DNA of 64,000 nucleotides from Pseudoxanthomonas gei. Lineage in GTDB: Bacteria > Pseudomonadota > Gammaproteobacteria > Xanthomonadales > Xanthomonadaceae. The notes beneath the pieces are model-generated. The model was not told the DNA's origin, ran no database searches, and worked only from the letters and a program-made list of their open reading frames with translations. The translations under genes and the position numbers were made by a program. The DNA lies in assembly GCF_010119615.1 (NCBI RefSeq), contig NZ_QOVG01000002.1, positions 372,001 to 436,000 on the forward strand, written 5' to 3'. Positions 46,123 through 54,133 of this stretch are shown in pieces (the stretch's first letter is position 1; every line of letters starts with the position of its first letter).

Positions 46123-46216
46123 CCCCCTTTGGCAAAGGGGGCTACGGGGGATTTGCTCTTGATCTTGCTTAGTGAGCAAGAGCAAATCCCCCTCAATCCC
46201 CCTTTTCCAAAGGGGG
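46123..46216. repeat. Palindromic element, copy A (at the mobA 3' end)
   Basis: A ~94-nt near-perfect hairpin sequence: the left arm starts CCCCCTTTGGCAAAGGGGG (46123-46141) and continues GGGGGATTTGCTCTTG; the right arm starts CAAGAGCAAATCCCCC and ends CCCCCTTTTCCAAAGGGGG (46198-46216). The arms of about 39 nt are reverse complements with a few changes, separated by about 15 nt. It lies between convergent fdhD and mobA; the mobA stop codon is inside it. A second copy is within hrpA (51284-51366). Confidence 0.88.
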
Positions 46217-46804
46217 AGGCCGAAGCGCCAGGTCCGCACGTTCCTGCGGCGTGTTGATATTGCGCAATGATCCATCCGCGGGTGCAGCAAGCAGCAGCGT
46301 GGCGACCAGGGCCAGGGCATTGCGCAGGCCATGGCGGCCGCTGCCTGACTCCCGCGCCAGCGCCTGCAAGGCTGCGGGTTCCCATACCGCGCACAGCGGC
46401 TCGGGCTGGCCATCCTCTTCACAGCGATAGGCAATGGCTGCGTGCCGGCCGTCACGCGCACGTACCAGCGCGGCCAGGGTCGACGGCTGCAGGAGCGGCA
46501 GGTCGCAGGCCACCACCAGCCAGGCAGCTTCGGGACGCGCTGCGTGCGCCGCAAGCAGGCCCGCCGCCGCTCCAATGCCGTCCACTGCATCAACAAGTGC
46601 GGGTAGCGCGTTGCGCACGGGTTCTTCGCGCTGGTCGGCACGCAGGGACACGAAGCACTCCTGCACGCTGGGCATGAGCCGCTGCCAGGTCGCCAGCACC
46701 TGCGGCCCGTCACCGTAAGCGATGAGCGCCTTGTCCTCGCCCATCCGCATGCTGTGGCCGCCGGTCAGGACCAGGCCATGCAGTACCGGCAACGGCTGGG
46801 CCAT
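46193..46804 (-). CDS. mobA: Molybdenum cofactor guanylyltransferase MobA
   Basis: Nucleotidyltransferase of 203 residues joining GMP to molybdopterin to give the guanine dinucleotide cofactor. The GT-A signature LTGGHSMRMGEDKAL lies near the N-terminus, VVACDLPLL is the metal-binding strand, and the C-terminus has RNINTPQE typical of MobA. The last residues (PPPLEKGD) and the stop codon come from the palindromic element that overlaps the 3' end. It begins 5 nt after the recQ stop on the same strand and converges with fdhD. Confidence 0.92.
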   Translation of the reverse strand: MAQPLPVLHGLVLTGGHSMRMGEDKALIAYGDGPQVLATWQRLMPSVQECFVSLRADQREEPVRNALPALVDAVDGIGAAAGLLAAHAARPEAAWLVVACDLPLLQPSTLAALVRARDGRHAAIAYRCEEDGQPEPLCAVWEPAALQALARESGSGRHGLRNALALVATLLLAAPADGSLRNINTPQERADLALRPPPLEKGD

Positions 46805-46809
46805 CACGC

Positions 46810-48612
46810 TCAGCCCTGTTCGCGGACGATCTCGAGCACCTGCGGTCCATAACGCTCGAGCTTGGTGCCGCCGATGCCGCCGACCCGTCCCAGGTCGTCC
46901 AGGCTTTCGGGCCTCTGTTCGGCGATGTTGCGCAGGGTACTGTCGTGGAAGATCACGTAGGCCGGCACGTTCTGCTCGCGCGCCAGTTGCGCGCGCAGGT
47001 CGCGCAAGGCGCCGAACAGGGAAAGATCCTGCGGCTGCACCGACACGCCGGTGCGCGGGCCGCGGTCGCGTTCGCGCGCCTTCTTGCCGGCAACTTCCTT
47101 TCGCAGGACCACGTTCTGGCGGCCGGTGAGCACCGCGCGGCTTGCATCGGTCAGGCGCAGTCCGCCGAACGCCTCGGTGTCCACTTCCAGCAGGCCGGTG
47201 GCCACCAGCTGGCGGAACACGCCGCGCCACGATTTGGCGTCCAGGTCCTTGCCGATGCCGTAGGTGCTGAGCTTGTCGTGGCCGAACTGCTGGATGCGCT
47301 CGTTCTCGCTGCCGCGCAACACGTCGATGAGGTGCACGGCCCCGAAACGCTGGCCGGTGCGATAGACGCAGCTCAACGCCTTCTGCGCAGCCAGGGTCGC
47401 GTCCCAGCTGGCGGCTGGCTGCAGGCAGTTGTCGCAATTTCCGCAGGCATTCGGGTAGGTTTCACCGAAGCCCGCGAGCAGCACCTGGCGGCGGCACTGC
47501 ATCGATTCGCAATAACCCAGCAGCTGGTCCAGTTTACGGCGTTCCAGTTGCTTGCGTTCCTCGCCGGCCTCGGACTGCTCGATCATCTGCTTCAACAGCA
47601 CCATGTCGCCCAGGCCGTAGCAGAGCCAGGCCTCGGCCGGCTCGCCATCGCGGCCGGCGCGGCCGGTTTCCTGGTAATAGCCTTCCAGCGACTTGGGCAG
47701 GTCCGTGTGCGCGACGAAACGCACGTCGGGCTTGTCTATGCCCATGCCGAAGGCAATGGTGGCCACCATGACCACCCCGTCCTCGCGCAGGAAGCGCCGC
47801 TGGTTGCCGGCGCGCACTTCGGCATCCAGTCCGGCGTGGTAAGGCAGCGCCTTGAAGCCCAGGCCGGCCAGCGTCGCGGCGGTTTCATCGACCTTGCGCC
47901 GCGACAGGCAATAGACGATGCCGGCCTCGTCGCGGTGGGTGGCCAGGAAATCCAGCAGCTGCCGCTTGCCGTTGTCCTTCTGGGCCACGTTGTAGCGGAT
48001 ATTGGGCCGGTCGAAGGAGCTGACGAACCACTCGGCATCCTCCAGCTGCAGCCGCTCGGCGATCTCGCGCTGGGTCGGTGGATCGGCGGTGGCGGTCAGG
48101 GCGATGCGCGGCACTTCGGGCCAGCGTTCGTGCAGCACGGTGAGCTCGCGATACTCGCGCCGGAAGTCGTGGCCCCACTGCGAAACGCAATGCGCTTCAT
48201 CGATGGCGAACAGTGCGATCGACGAACGATCCAGCAGCGACAGGAAACGCGGCGTCAGCAGGCGCTCCGGCGCCACGTACAGCAGGTCCAGCTCGCCGGC
48301 CAGCAGCGCGCGCTCCACCCGGCCCGCGGCTTCGGCATCCAGGGTGGAATTCAGGAACTCGGCGCGCACGCCGACCTGGCGCAGCGCCTCGACCTGGTCC
48401 TGCATGAGCGCGATCAATGGTGAGATCACCAGGCCCACGCCTTCGCGCAGCAAGGCCGGCACCTGGTAGCACAGCGACTTGCCGCCGCCGGTGGGCATCA
48501 GCACCAGCGCGTCGCCGCCGCCAATGATGTGTTCGATGATGGCCCGCTGCGGCCCACGAAAATCGGCGTGGCCGAAGATTCGCTGCAGCAGGTCCTGGGG
48601 TGATTCAGTCAT
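46810..48612 (-). CDS. recQ: ATP-dependent DNA helicase RecQ
   Basis: 3'-5' DNA helicase of 600 residues. Walker A MPTGGGKSLCYQ, DEAH box FAIDEAHCVSQWGHDFR and motif VI YYQETGRAGRDGEPAEA are present, followed by a zinc-binding domain (CYCESMQCRR... NACGNCDNC), an RQC winged helix and a C-terminal HRDC domain (QNVPAYVIFHDSTLRNIAEQRP). Standard RecQ length and order. mobA follows immediately; dps lies upstream with a strong terminator in between. Confidence 0.96.
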   Translation of the reverse strand: MTESPQDLLQRIFGHADFRGPQRAIIEHIIGGGDALVLMPTGGGKSLCYQVPALLREGVGLVISPLIALMQDQVEALRQVGVRAEFLNSTLDAEAAGRVERALLAGELDLLYVAPERLLTPRFLSLLDRSSIALFAIDEAHCVSQWGHDFRREYRELTVLHERWPEVPRIALTATADPPTQREIAERLQLEDAEWFVSSFDRPNIRYNVAQKDNGKRQLLDFLATHRDEAGIVYCLSRRKVDETAATLAGLGFKALPYHAGLDAEVRAGNQRRFLREDGVVMVATIAFGMGIDKPDVRFVAHTDLPKSLEGYYQETGRAGRDGEPAEAWLCYGLGDMVLLKQMIEQSEAGEERKQLERRKLDQLLGYCESMQCRRQVLLAGFGETYPNACGNCDNCLQPAASWDATLAAQKALSCVYRTGQRFGAVHLIDVLRGSENERIQQFGHDKLSTYGIGKDLDAKSWRGVFRQLVATGLLEVDTEAFGGLRLTDASRAVLTGRQNVVLRKEVAGKKARERDRGPRTGVSVQPQDLSLFGALRDLRAQLAREQNVPAYVIFHDSTLRNIAEQRPESLDDLGRVGGIGGTKLERYGPQVLEIVREQG

Positions 48613-48648
48613 GCAATCAGGGTACCAGCGCGGTCAAGTGAAGGACCA

Positions 48649-48681
48649 AGGAAAACGCCCGGACAGGCCGGGCGTTTTCCT
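48649..48681 (-). terminator. Terminator after dps
   Basis: AGGAAAACGCCCGG (48649-48662) pairs with CCGGGCGTTTTCCT (48668-48681) around a 5-nt loop, a perfect 14-bp stem. On the minus strand it follows the dps stop by 20 nt and carries the T run within the distal arm; it separates dps from recQ. Confidence 0.8.
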
Positions 48682-48701
48682 GAATCAAGGCGGTGGAAAC
48701 C

Positions 48702-49292
48702 TTACTGCAGCAAGGAGCGCAGCATCCAGGCGTATTTCTCGTGGGTCTGCAGGCGCTGGGTCAGCAGGTCCTCGGTGGGGGCGTCGTCGGCCTCGTCGGC
48801 GATTTCAAGCGCCGAGCGCGCGGTGCGGCACACCGCCTCGTTGCCGACCACCAGCTGGCGGACCATCTCGTGCCAGTCGGCGCTGTTGGTCAGGCCCGGC
48901 TCCTCGGGAATCGAGGACAGGGCAATGAATTCGTGATAGGAGCCAGGCGCGTTGAAGCCCAGGGCGCGGATGCGTTCAGCGATCTCATCCAGCGCGTTCC
49001 ACTGCTCGGTGTACTGGGCCTCGAACATGTTGTGCAGGGCGTTGAACATGGAGCCGGTGACGTTCCAATGGAAGTTGTGGGTCTTCAGGTACAGGGTGTA
49101 GCTGTCGGCCAGGAAACGCGACAGGCCATCGGCGATCTTCTTGCGATCGCCCGCATCGATCCCAATATCGATATTGGGTGCGGTCGGCGCGGCTGAAGCC
49201 AGCCTGGCCTCGGCGGCAGTGGATGGCTTGGCCGAAGTGCCCTTAGGCGCGGTCTTGCTCCCGGTCTTGCTCTTTGCTTGCTTGCTGGCCAT
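48702..49292 (-). CDS. dps: Dps/ferritin-like DNA-protecting protein
   Basis: Ferritin-fold protein of 196 residues. The ferroxidase motif NFHWNVTGSMFNALHNMFEAQY and the KTHNFHW helix identify Dps. A 45-residue Lys/Ala/Ser-rich N-terminal tail (SKQAKSKTGSKTAPKGTSAKP) is longer than in E. coli and probably binds DNA. The frame extends to 49391, but the ATG at 49292 follows AAGGAG at 8 nt. Dps oxidises and stores iron and shields DNA under starvation or peroxide stress. It is transcribed divergently from hrpA. Confidence 0.93.
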   Translation of the reverse strand: MASKQAKSKTGSKTAPKGTSAKPSTAAEARLASAAPTAPNIDIGIDAGDRKKIADGLSRFLADSYTLYLKTHNFHWNVTGSMFNALHNMFEAQYTEQWNALDEIAERIRALGFNAPGSYHEFIALSSIPEEPGLTNSADWHEMVRQLVVGNEAVCRTARSALEIADEADDAPTEDLLTQRLQTHEKYAWMLRSLLQ

Positions 49293-49339
49293 CTGGACAC
49301 TCCTTGAGGTGGGATAGGCGACAATGATCAAGGTAACGC

Positions 49340-52300
49340 ATGTCGTGTAATCAAAAGATTCACTGCCACCGATCGATGGGTACTGCAGCAATCGAAAACA
49401 AGGACCTCGCCGCCGCGCGCCGTGCCATCGACGGAGCGCTGACGCGCGACCGTGGGCGCCTGCATGGGCTGTGGTCGCGCTGGCAGGGCAAGCCGGCCGA
49501 TGCCGCGACCCGCGCTGCTTTCGAGCTGGCGCTGGCCCAATCCAGCGCCAGGGTCACTGCCCGCGCTGCTTCGGCGCCCAGGGTGACTTTGGACGATTCG
49601 CTCCCGATCGCACGTGAAGCCGAAAAGATCGTCGAGCTGATCCGCGCCCATCCGGTGGTGGTGATCGCAGGCGAGACCGGTTCCGGCAAGACCACCCAGC
49701 TGCCCAAGCTGTGCCTGGCTGCCGGCCGTGGCGTCGCCGGCATGATCGGCTGCACCCAGCCGCGGCGGATCGCGGCGCGCGCGGTCGCCCGGCGCGTGGC
49801 CGAGGAGTTGGGCACGCAGATCGGAAGCGGGCCGGCAGGCGGCGCGGTCGGCTTCCAGGTCCGCTTCAATGACCAGGTCGGCGACGACACCCGCATCAAG
49901 TTCATGACCGACGGCATCCTGCTGGCCGAGATCGCCTCGGACCGGTGGCTGTCAGCCTACGACACCATCATCGTCGACGAGGCCCACGAACGCAGCCTCA
50001 ACATCGACTTCCTGCTCGGCTTCCTGAAGCAGCTGCTGCGCAAGCGGCGCGACCTCAAGGTGATCGTCACTTCGGCCACCATCGACACCGGCCGTTTCTC
50101 GCGCCACTTCGACGACGCGCCGGTGATCGACGTGGAAGGGCGCACCTTCCCGGTCGAGGTGCGCTACCGCCCGCTGGAAGGGGAGGGCGATGCGGAAGGC
50201 GAAGGACGGCAGGGTGATCGCACGGTCAACGACGCCATCGTGGCCGCCATCGACGAGATCACCCGCCAGGATCCACGTGGCGACGTGCTGATGTTCCTGC
50301 CGGGCGAACGCGAGATCCGCGATGCGCACCAGGCGCTGGAGCGCCGCAAGTACCGCGACACCGAAGTGACGCCGCTGTACGCGCGCCTGTCCGCGCGCGA
50401 CCAGGACAAGGTGTTCAATCCCGGCATCAGGCGCCGGCTGGTGCTGGCGACCAATGTCGCCGAGACCTCGCTGACCGTGCCGCGCATCAAGTACGTGGTC
50501 GACCCTGGCTATGCGCGCGTCAAGCGCTACAGCCCGCGGCAGAAGCTCGACCGCCTGCATATCGAACCGGTGTCGCAGGCCAGTGCCAACCAGCGCAAGG
50601 GTCGTTGCGGGCGTATTTCCGACGGTATCTGCTACCGCCTGTATGCCGAAGCCGACTTCGAATCGCGGCCCGAGTTCACCGATCCCGAGATCCGCCGCAG
50701 CAGCCTGTCCGGGGTGATCCTGCGCATGCTGGCGCTGGGCCTGGGTCGCATCGAGGACTTCCCGTTCCTGGAGCCGCCGGACGAACGCGCGATCGCCGAC
50801 GGCTGGCAGCAGCTGGTGGAACTGGGTGCGGTGGGCGGCTCCGAACGTGGCAGCGACAAGACCCTCACCACCATCGGCAAGCAGATGTCGCGCCTGCCGG
50901 TCGACGTCAAGCTGGCGCGCATGCTGGTGGCTGCGCAGGGCAATGGCTCGTTGCGCGAGATGATCGTGATCGCCTCGTTCCTGGGCATCCAGGACCCGCG
51001 CGAACGCCCGCCCGAGGCACGCGAGGCCGCGGACAATGCACACGCGAAGTTCGCCGACCCCAAATCCGAATTCATCGGTATCCTCAAGCTGTGGCAGGGT
51101 TATCGCGAGGCCCATGAGGAGCTGACGCAGTCGAAGCTGCGTGACTGGTGCGAGCGCCATTTCCTCGGCTTCCTGCGCATGCGCGAATGGCGCGAGCTGC
51201 ATCGGCAGCTGCTGCTGATGTGCAACGAGCTGGGCTGGGAGCTTGATGAGGTTTCCGCCACGGCAAAGCCAGATGAAGCGCTCCCCCCTTTGGAAAAGGA
51301 GGGCAGGGGGGATTCGCTCTCCGCGCGGAAAGCAAATCCCCCTCGATCCCCCTTGTCCAAAGGGGGAAGACAAGCAGGCGAAGCTGATCGCCTGGCCGCG
51401 GAGATGCCGCATTCCGCATACGTCTCGCTGCACCGCGCGCTGCTCGCCGGCCTGCCGACCCAGGTCGGCCACAAGACCGAGAAGGGCGATTTCCTGGCCC
51501 CGCGCCAGCGCCGCTACCACCTGTTTCCCGGCTCCACGTTGGCGAAGAAGCCACCGGCGTGGGTGCTCAGTGCGACGTTGCTGGACACCGCGCGCGTCTG
51601 GGGCATGACCAATGCCGCCATCGAGCCGGACTGGGTGATTGCCGAATTGCCACACCTGCTGGCGCGCAAGCATTTCGATGCGCACTGGTCGCGCGCGCAG
51701 GGCCATGTGCTGGCCTCCGAGCAGATCAGCCTGTTCGGACTGGTGCTGGCGCCGAAGAAACCGGTGCATTACGGCCGCATCGCGCCAGTGGAAGCGCATG
51801 ACCTCTTCGTGCGCCAGGGCCTGGTGACCGGCGAAATCAACACCCGCGCCAGTTTTGTTGCCGACAACCTCAAGGTGCTGGAGCAGGCGCACGAGGAAGA
51901 AGCCAAGCTGCGGCGTGCCGGCATCGTTGCCGATGAGGACTGGCAGGCGCGCTGGTACCTGGACCGCATTCCGTCGGACCTGCATTCGGCGGCCGGGCTG
52001 GACGCCTGGTACAAAAAGCTGGCGCCGGAAGCGCGGCGGGCGCTGCACTGGTCGCTGGTCGACCTGTTGCCAGGCGAGGGCAGCGAGGAAGACCGCTTCC
52101 CCAAATATTTTCCGCTTGGCGATGCGCGCCTGCCGCTGCACTACAGGTTCGAGCCGGGCGCAGTTGACGACGGCGTGACCCTGGAGGTGCCGCTGCACCT
52201 GCTCAACGCGCTGGATGCCGCGCGCCTGTCGTGGCTGGCGCCCGGCTTCATCGGCGAGAAGGCTGCCGAACTGATCCGCAGCCTGCCCAAGGCGATGCGC

Positions 52301-53443
52301 CGCAACTACGTGCCGGCGCCGGATTACGGGCGCGCGTTCGCCGAGGCGTTCCCGCAGCCCGGCGCCGATGACATCCGCGGCGAACTGGGGCGGTTCCTGT
52401 CGCGTGCCACCGGCGTGCCGGTGGCGGCGCTGGATTTCGACGAGGCCGCACTGGAGCCGCACCTGCGCATGAACCTGCGCCTGCGCGCCGACGATGGCCA
52501 GGTGCTGGCCGAATCACGCGAACTGGAAACATTGCGCGCCGGCTTCGGCGATCGTGCCGGCCATGCCTTCGCCGCGCGCGCCGGGCGCGAGATGGCGGCC
52601 CGGGGCTTGCGCGAGTTCCCCGCCAATGCGATTCCGCTGCAGGTGCCTGGCGAAGCCGGCGTGCCTGCCTATCCCGCATTGGTGGACGAAGGCGAAAGCG
52701 TGGCGTTGCGGGTGTTCGCCGACCGCAGCGAAGCCGATGCTGCACATCCGCAGGGCGTGCGCCGTTTGCTGGACATCGCCCTGGCCGACAAGGCCAAGCA
52801 GGCGCGCAAGCAGCTGCCGGTGTCACCCAAGACCGGGCTGCTGTACGCGGCGATCGAATCGCAGGAGCGCCTGCGCGGCGATCTGGTCGAGGCCGCGCTC
52901 AATGCCGTGCTGGCCGAGGGCCTGGGCGACATCCGCGACCGCGCGGCTTTCGAGCGCCGCAGCGAGGAGGCATCACGCAAGCTTTTTCCCGAAGCAATGG
53001 AACGGTTGAAGCTGGCCGAAGCCATCCTCTCGGCCGTGGCCGAACTCAAGCCGCAGCTGGAATCAAAGCTGATGGGCTGGGCCGGCGGCAATCTCGATGA
53101 CCTGCGCCGGCAGCTCGCCGCGCTGGTCCATGCCGGTTTCCTGCGCGATACGCCGGCCGACGCACTGGCGCAGTTCCCGCGCTATCTGAAGGCGATGCGC
53201 CTGCGTGCCGAACGCGCGCTGCGCGACCCCACCCGCGACCAGGCACGCATGCTGGAGTTGAGGCCCTTCATTGACGCGCTGGAGCAGACATCACCCGGCG
53301 GCAGCGCGAATGCGGCCGCGTGGCAGGCCCTGCGTTGGGACCTCGAGGAATTGCGGGTGTCGCTCTTCGCGCAGGAACTGGGCGCGCGCGCCGGCATTTC
53401 GCAGAAGAAACTCGCCCAGCGCCTGGCAGCATTGCGCAGCTAG
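49340..53443 (+). CDS. hrpA: ATP-dependent RNA helicase HrpA
   Basis: DEAH-box RNA helicase of 1367 residues. Walker A is AGETGSGKTTQLPK (about residue 112), the DEAH box IIVDEAHERSLNIDFLLG, motif VI QRKGRCGRISDGICYRLY; helicase-associated and OB-like domains follow, then the long C-terminal DUF3418 region characteristic of HrpA. E. coli HrpA helps rescue stalled ribosomes. Residues ~649-676 (PPLEKEGRGDSL ... NPPRSPLSKGG) are encoded by an inserted palindromic repeat, without loss of frame. The start could also be the ATG at 49376; the first ATG has AGGT nearby. Confidence 0.93.
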   Translation: MSCNQKIHCHRSMGTAAIENKDLAAARRAIDGALTRDRGRLHGLWSRWQGKPADAATRAAFELALAQSSARVTARAASAPRVTLDDSLPIAREAEKIVELIRAHPVVVIAGETGSGKTTQLPKLCLAAGRGVAGMIGCTQPRRIAARAVARRVAEELGTQIGSGPAGGAVGFQVRFNDQVGDDTRIKFMTDGILLAEIASDRWLSAYDTIIVDEAHERSLNIDFLLGFLKQLLRKRRDLKVIVTSATIDTGRFSRHFDDAPVIDVEGRTFPVEVRYRPLEGEGDAEGEGRQGDRTVNDAIVAAIDEITRQDPRGDVLMFLPGEREIRDAHQALERRKYRDTEVTPLYARLSARDQDKVFNPGIRRRLVLATNVAETSLTVPRIKYVVDPGYARVKRYSPRQKLDRLHIEPVSQASANQRKGRCGRISDGICYRLYAEADFESRPEFTDPEIRRSSLSGVILRMLALGLGRIEDFPFLEPPDERAIADGWQQLVELGAVGGSERGSDKTLTTIGKQMSRLPVDVKLARMLVAAQGNGSLREMIVIASFLGIQDPRERPPEAREAADNAHAKFADPKSEFIGILKLWQGYREAHEELTQSKLRDWCERHFLGFLRMREWRELHRQLLLMCNELGWELDEVSATAKPDEALPPLEKEGRGDSLSARKANPPRSPLSKGGRQAGEADRLAAEMPHSAYVSLHRALLAGLPTQVGHKTEKGDFLAPRQRRYHLFPGSTLAKKPPAWVLSATLLDTARVWGMTNAAIEPDWVIAELPHLLARKHFDAHWSRAQGHVLASEQISLFGLVLAPKKPVHYGRIAPVEAHDLFVRQGLVTGEINTRASFVADNLKVLEQAHEEEAKLRRAGIVADEDWQARWYLDRIPSDLHSAAGLDAWYKKLAPEARRALHWSLVDLLPGEGSEEDRFPKYFPLGDARLPLHYRFEPGAVDDGVTLEVPLHLLNALDAARLSWLAPGFIGEKAAELIRSLPKAMRRNYVPAPDYGRAFAEAFPQPGADDIRGELGRFLSRATGVPVAALDFDEAALEPHLRMNLRLRADDGQVLAESRELETLRAGFGDRAGHAFAARAGREMAARGLREFPANAIPLQVPGEAGVPAYPALVDEGESVALRVFADRSEADAAHPQGVRRLLDIALADKAKQARKQLPVSPKTGLLYAAIESQERLRGDLVEAALNAVLAEGLGDIRDRAAFERRSEEASRKLFPEAMERLKLAEAILSAVAELKPQLESKLMGWAGGNLDDLRRQLAALVHAGFLRDTPADALAQFPRYLKAMRLRAERALRDPTRDQARMLELRPFIDALEQTSPGGSANAAAWQALRWDLEELRVSLFAQELGARAGISQKKLAQRLAALRS
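51284..51366. repeat. Palindromic element, copy B (in frame inside hrpA)
   Basis: An 83-nt sequence starting CCCCCTTTGGAAAAGGAGGG and ending CCCCCTTGTCCAAAGGGGG, with inner arms GGGGGGATTCGCTCTC and AGCAAATCCCCCTCGATC. It shares arms with copy A at 46123-46216 but the central loop is shorter. It lies within hrpA and is translated as part of it. Confidence 0.85.
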
Positions 53444-53555
53444 CGGGTGCAGCCGGCGTCATTGCCCCTGGACTGCCGCAAAGGGCGGGCGACTGCAGTG
53501 CAGGCCGCTGGAAAACAAGGCGGACTGGCCGCCGTGTTCTCGCGCCTGCCAACGG

Positions 53556-54074
53556 TTATTTGATGCGACGGACCTTGGCGGCGGTGTTGTAACCATCGAT
53601 CCGCATGAACCAGTTGTTGAACATGCCCGGCTTGATGGTGACCTTGGCGTCGGTCCGCTTGACCCCGGCCAGCGAGGCCGGTTCGATCTGTTCCCAGACC
53701 TGGCCATTGGCGAGCGTGTACTTGCGGCCATTGGCGAACCCCTTGAACTCGCCGACGATGGTGCTGGCGATGGGTTCACTGGTTCCAAAGTCGAAGAACC
53801 CGCGGTTCTTCTCGGTCACTTCCTTGCGTCCTTCTTCCTTGGCGGCTTCGGTGGCGACCTCGACCGCCTTCGCGGTTTCCTGGCCGACCTTGTGCTGCAG
53901 CCAGTTATTCAGCGCTGCCAGTTCCCGCGCGCTCAACTTGTCCAGGCCAGCGGCCTTGAATTCATCGGCGCTCATCTGCTGTTCCACGTTCGCGGCCTGC
54001 GGCGTGGACTGGCTCCATGCCAGCGGGGCAAAAGCCAACATCAGCACGGCGAACGGGATGCGAAGTGATTTCAT
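53556..54074 (-). CDS. Exported protein of unknown function
   Basis: Protein of 172 residues with a clear signal peptide (MKSLRIPFAVLMLAFAPLAWSQ). The middle is Ala/Lys/Glu-rich and likely helical (about residues 55-90), and the end forms a compact segment with GEFKGFANGRKYTLANGQVWEQIEP and PGMFNNWFMRIDGYNTAAKVRRIK. The YTLxNGQVWxQ segment resembles a small beta-domain seen in periplasmic proteins of xanthomonads, but I do not recognise a named family. It is transcribed towards hrpA and divergently from relA. Confidence 0.75.
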   Translation of the reverse strand: MKSLRIPFAVLMLAFAPLAWSQSTPQAANVEQQMSADEFKAAGLDKLSARELAALNNWLQHKVGQETAKAVEVATEAAKEEGRKEVTEKNRGFFDFGTSEPIASTIVGEFKGFANGRKYTLANGQVWEQIEPASLAGVKRTDAKVTIKPGMFNNWFMRIDGYNTAAKVRRIK

Positions 54075-54133
54075 GGTTGTTCCTCTGGGCGCAAGGCCGC
54101 TAGTGTAGACACAACTTCCGGAAAACCACCGCC

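Noticed and set aside
46123-46216. CRISPR-like or attenuator interpretation of the palindromic element
   Set aside because: There is one hairpin rather than regularly spaced repeats and spacers, no cas genes, and a second copy lies in hrpA, so a dispersed palindromic repeat explains it better.
46193-47437. Longer mobA reading frame starting inside recQ
   Set aside because: The upstream 211 codons overlap recQ in another frame; MobA similarity begins only at the ATG at 46804.
49952-52462. An 836-residue open frame on the minus strand
   Set aside because: Antisense to hrpA helicase motifs; no family features.
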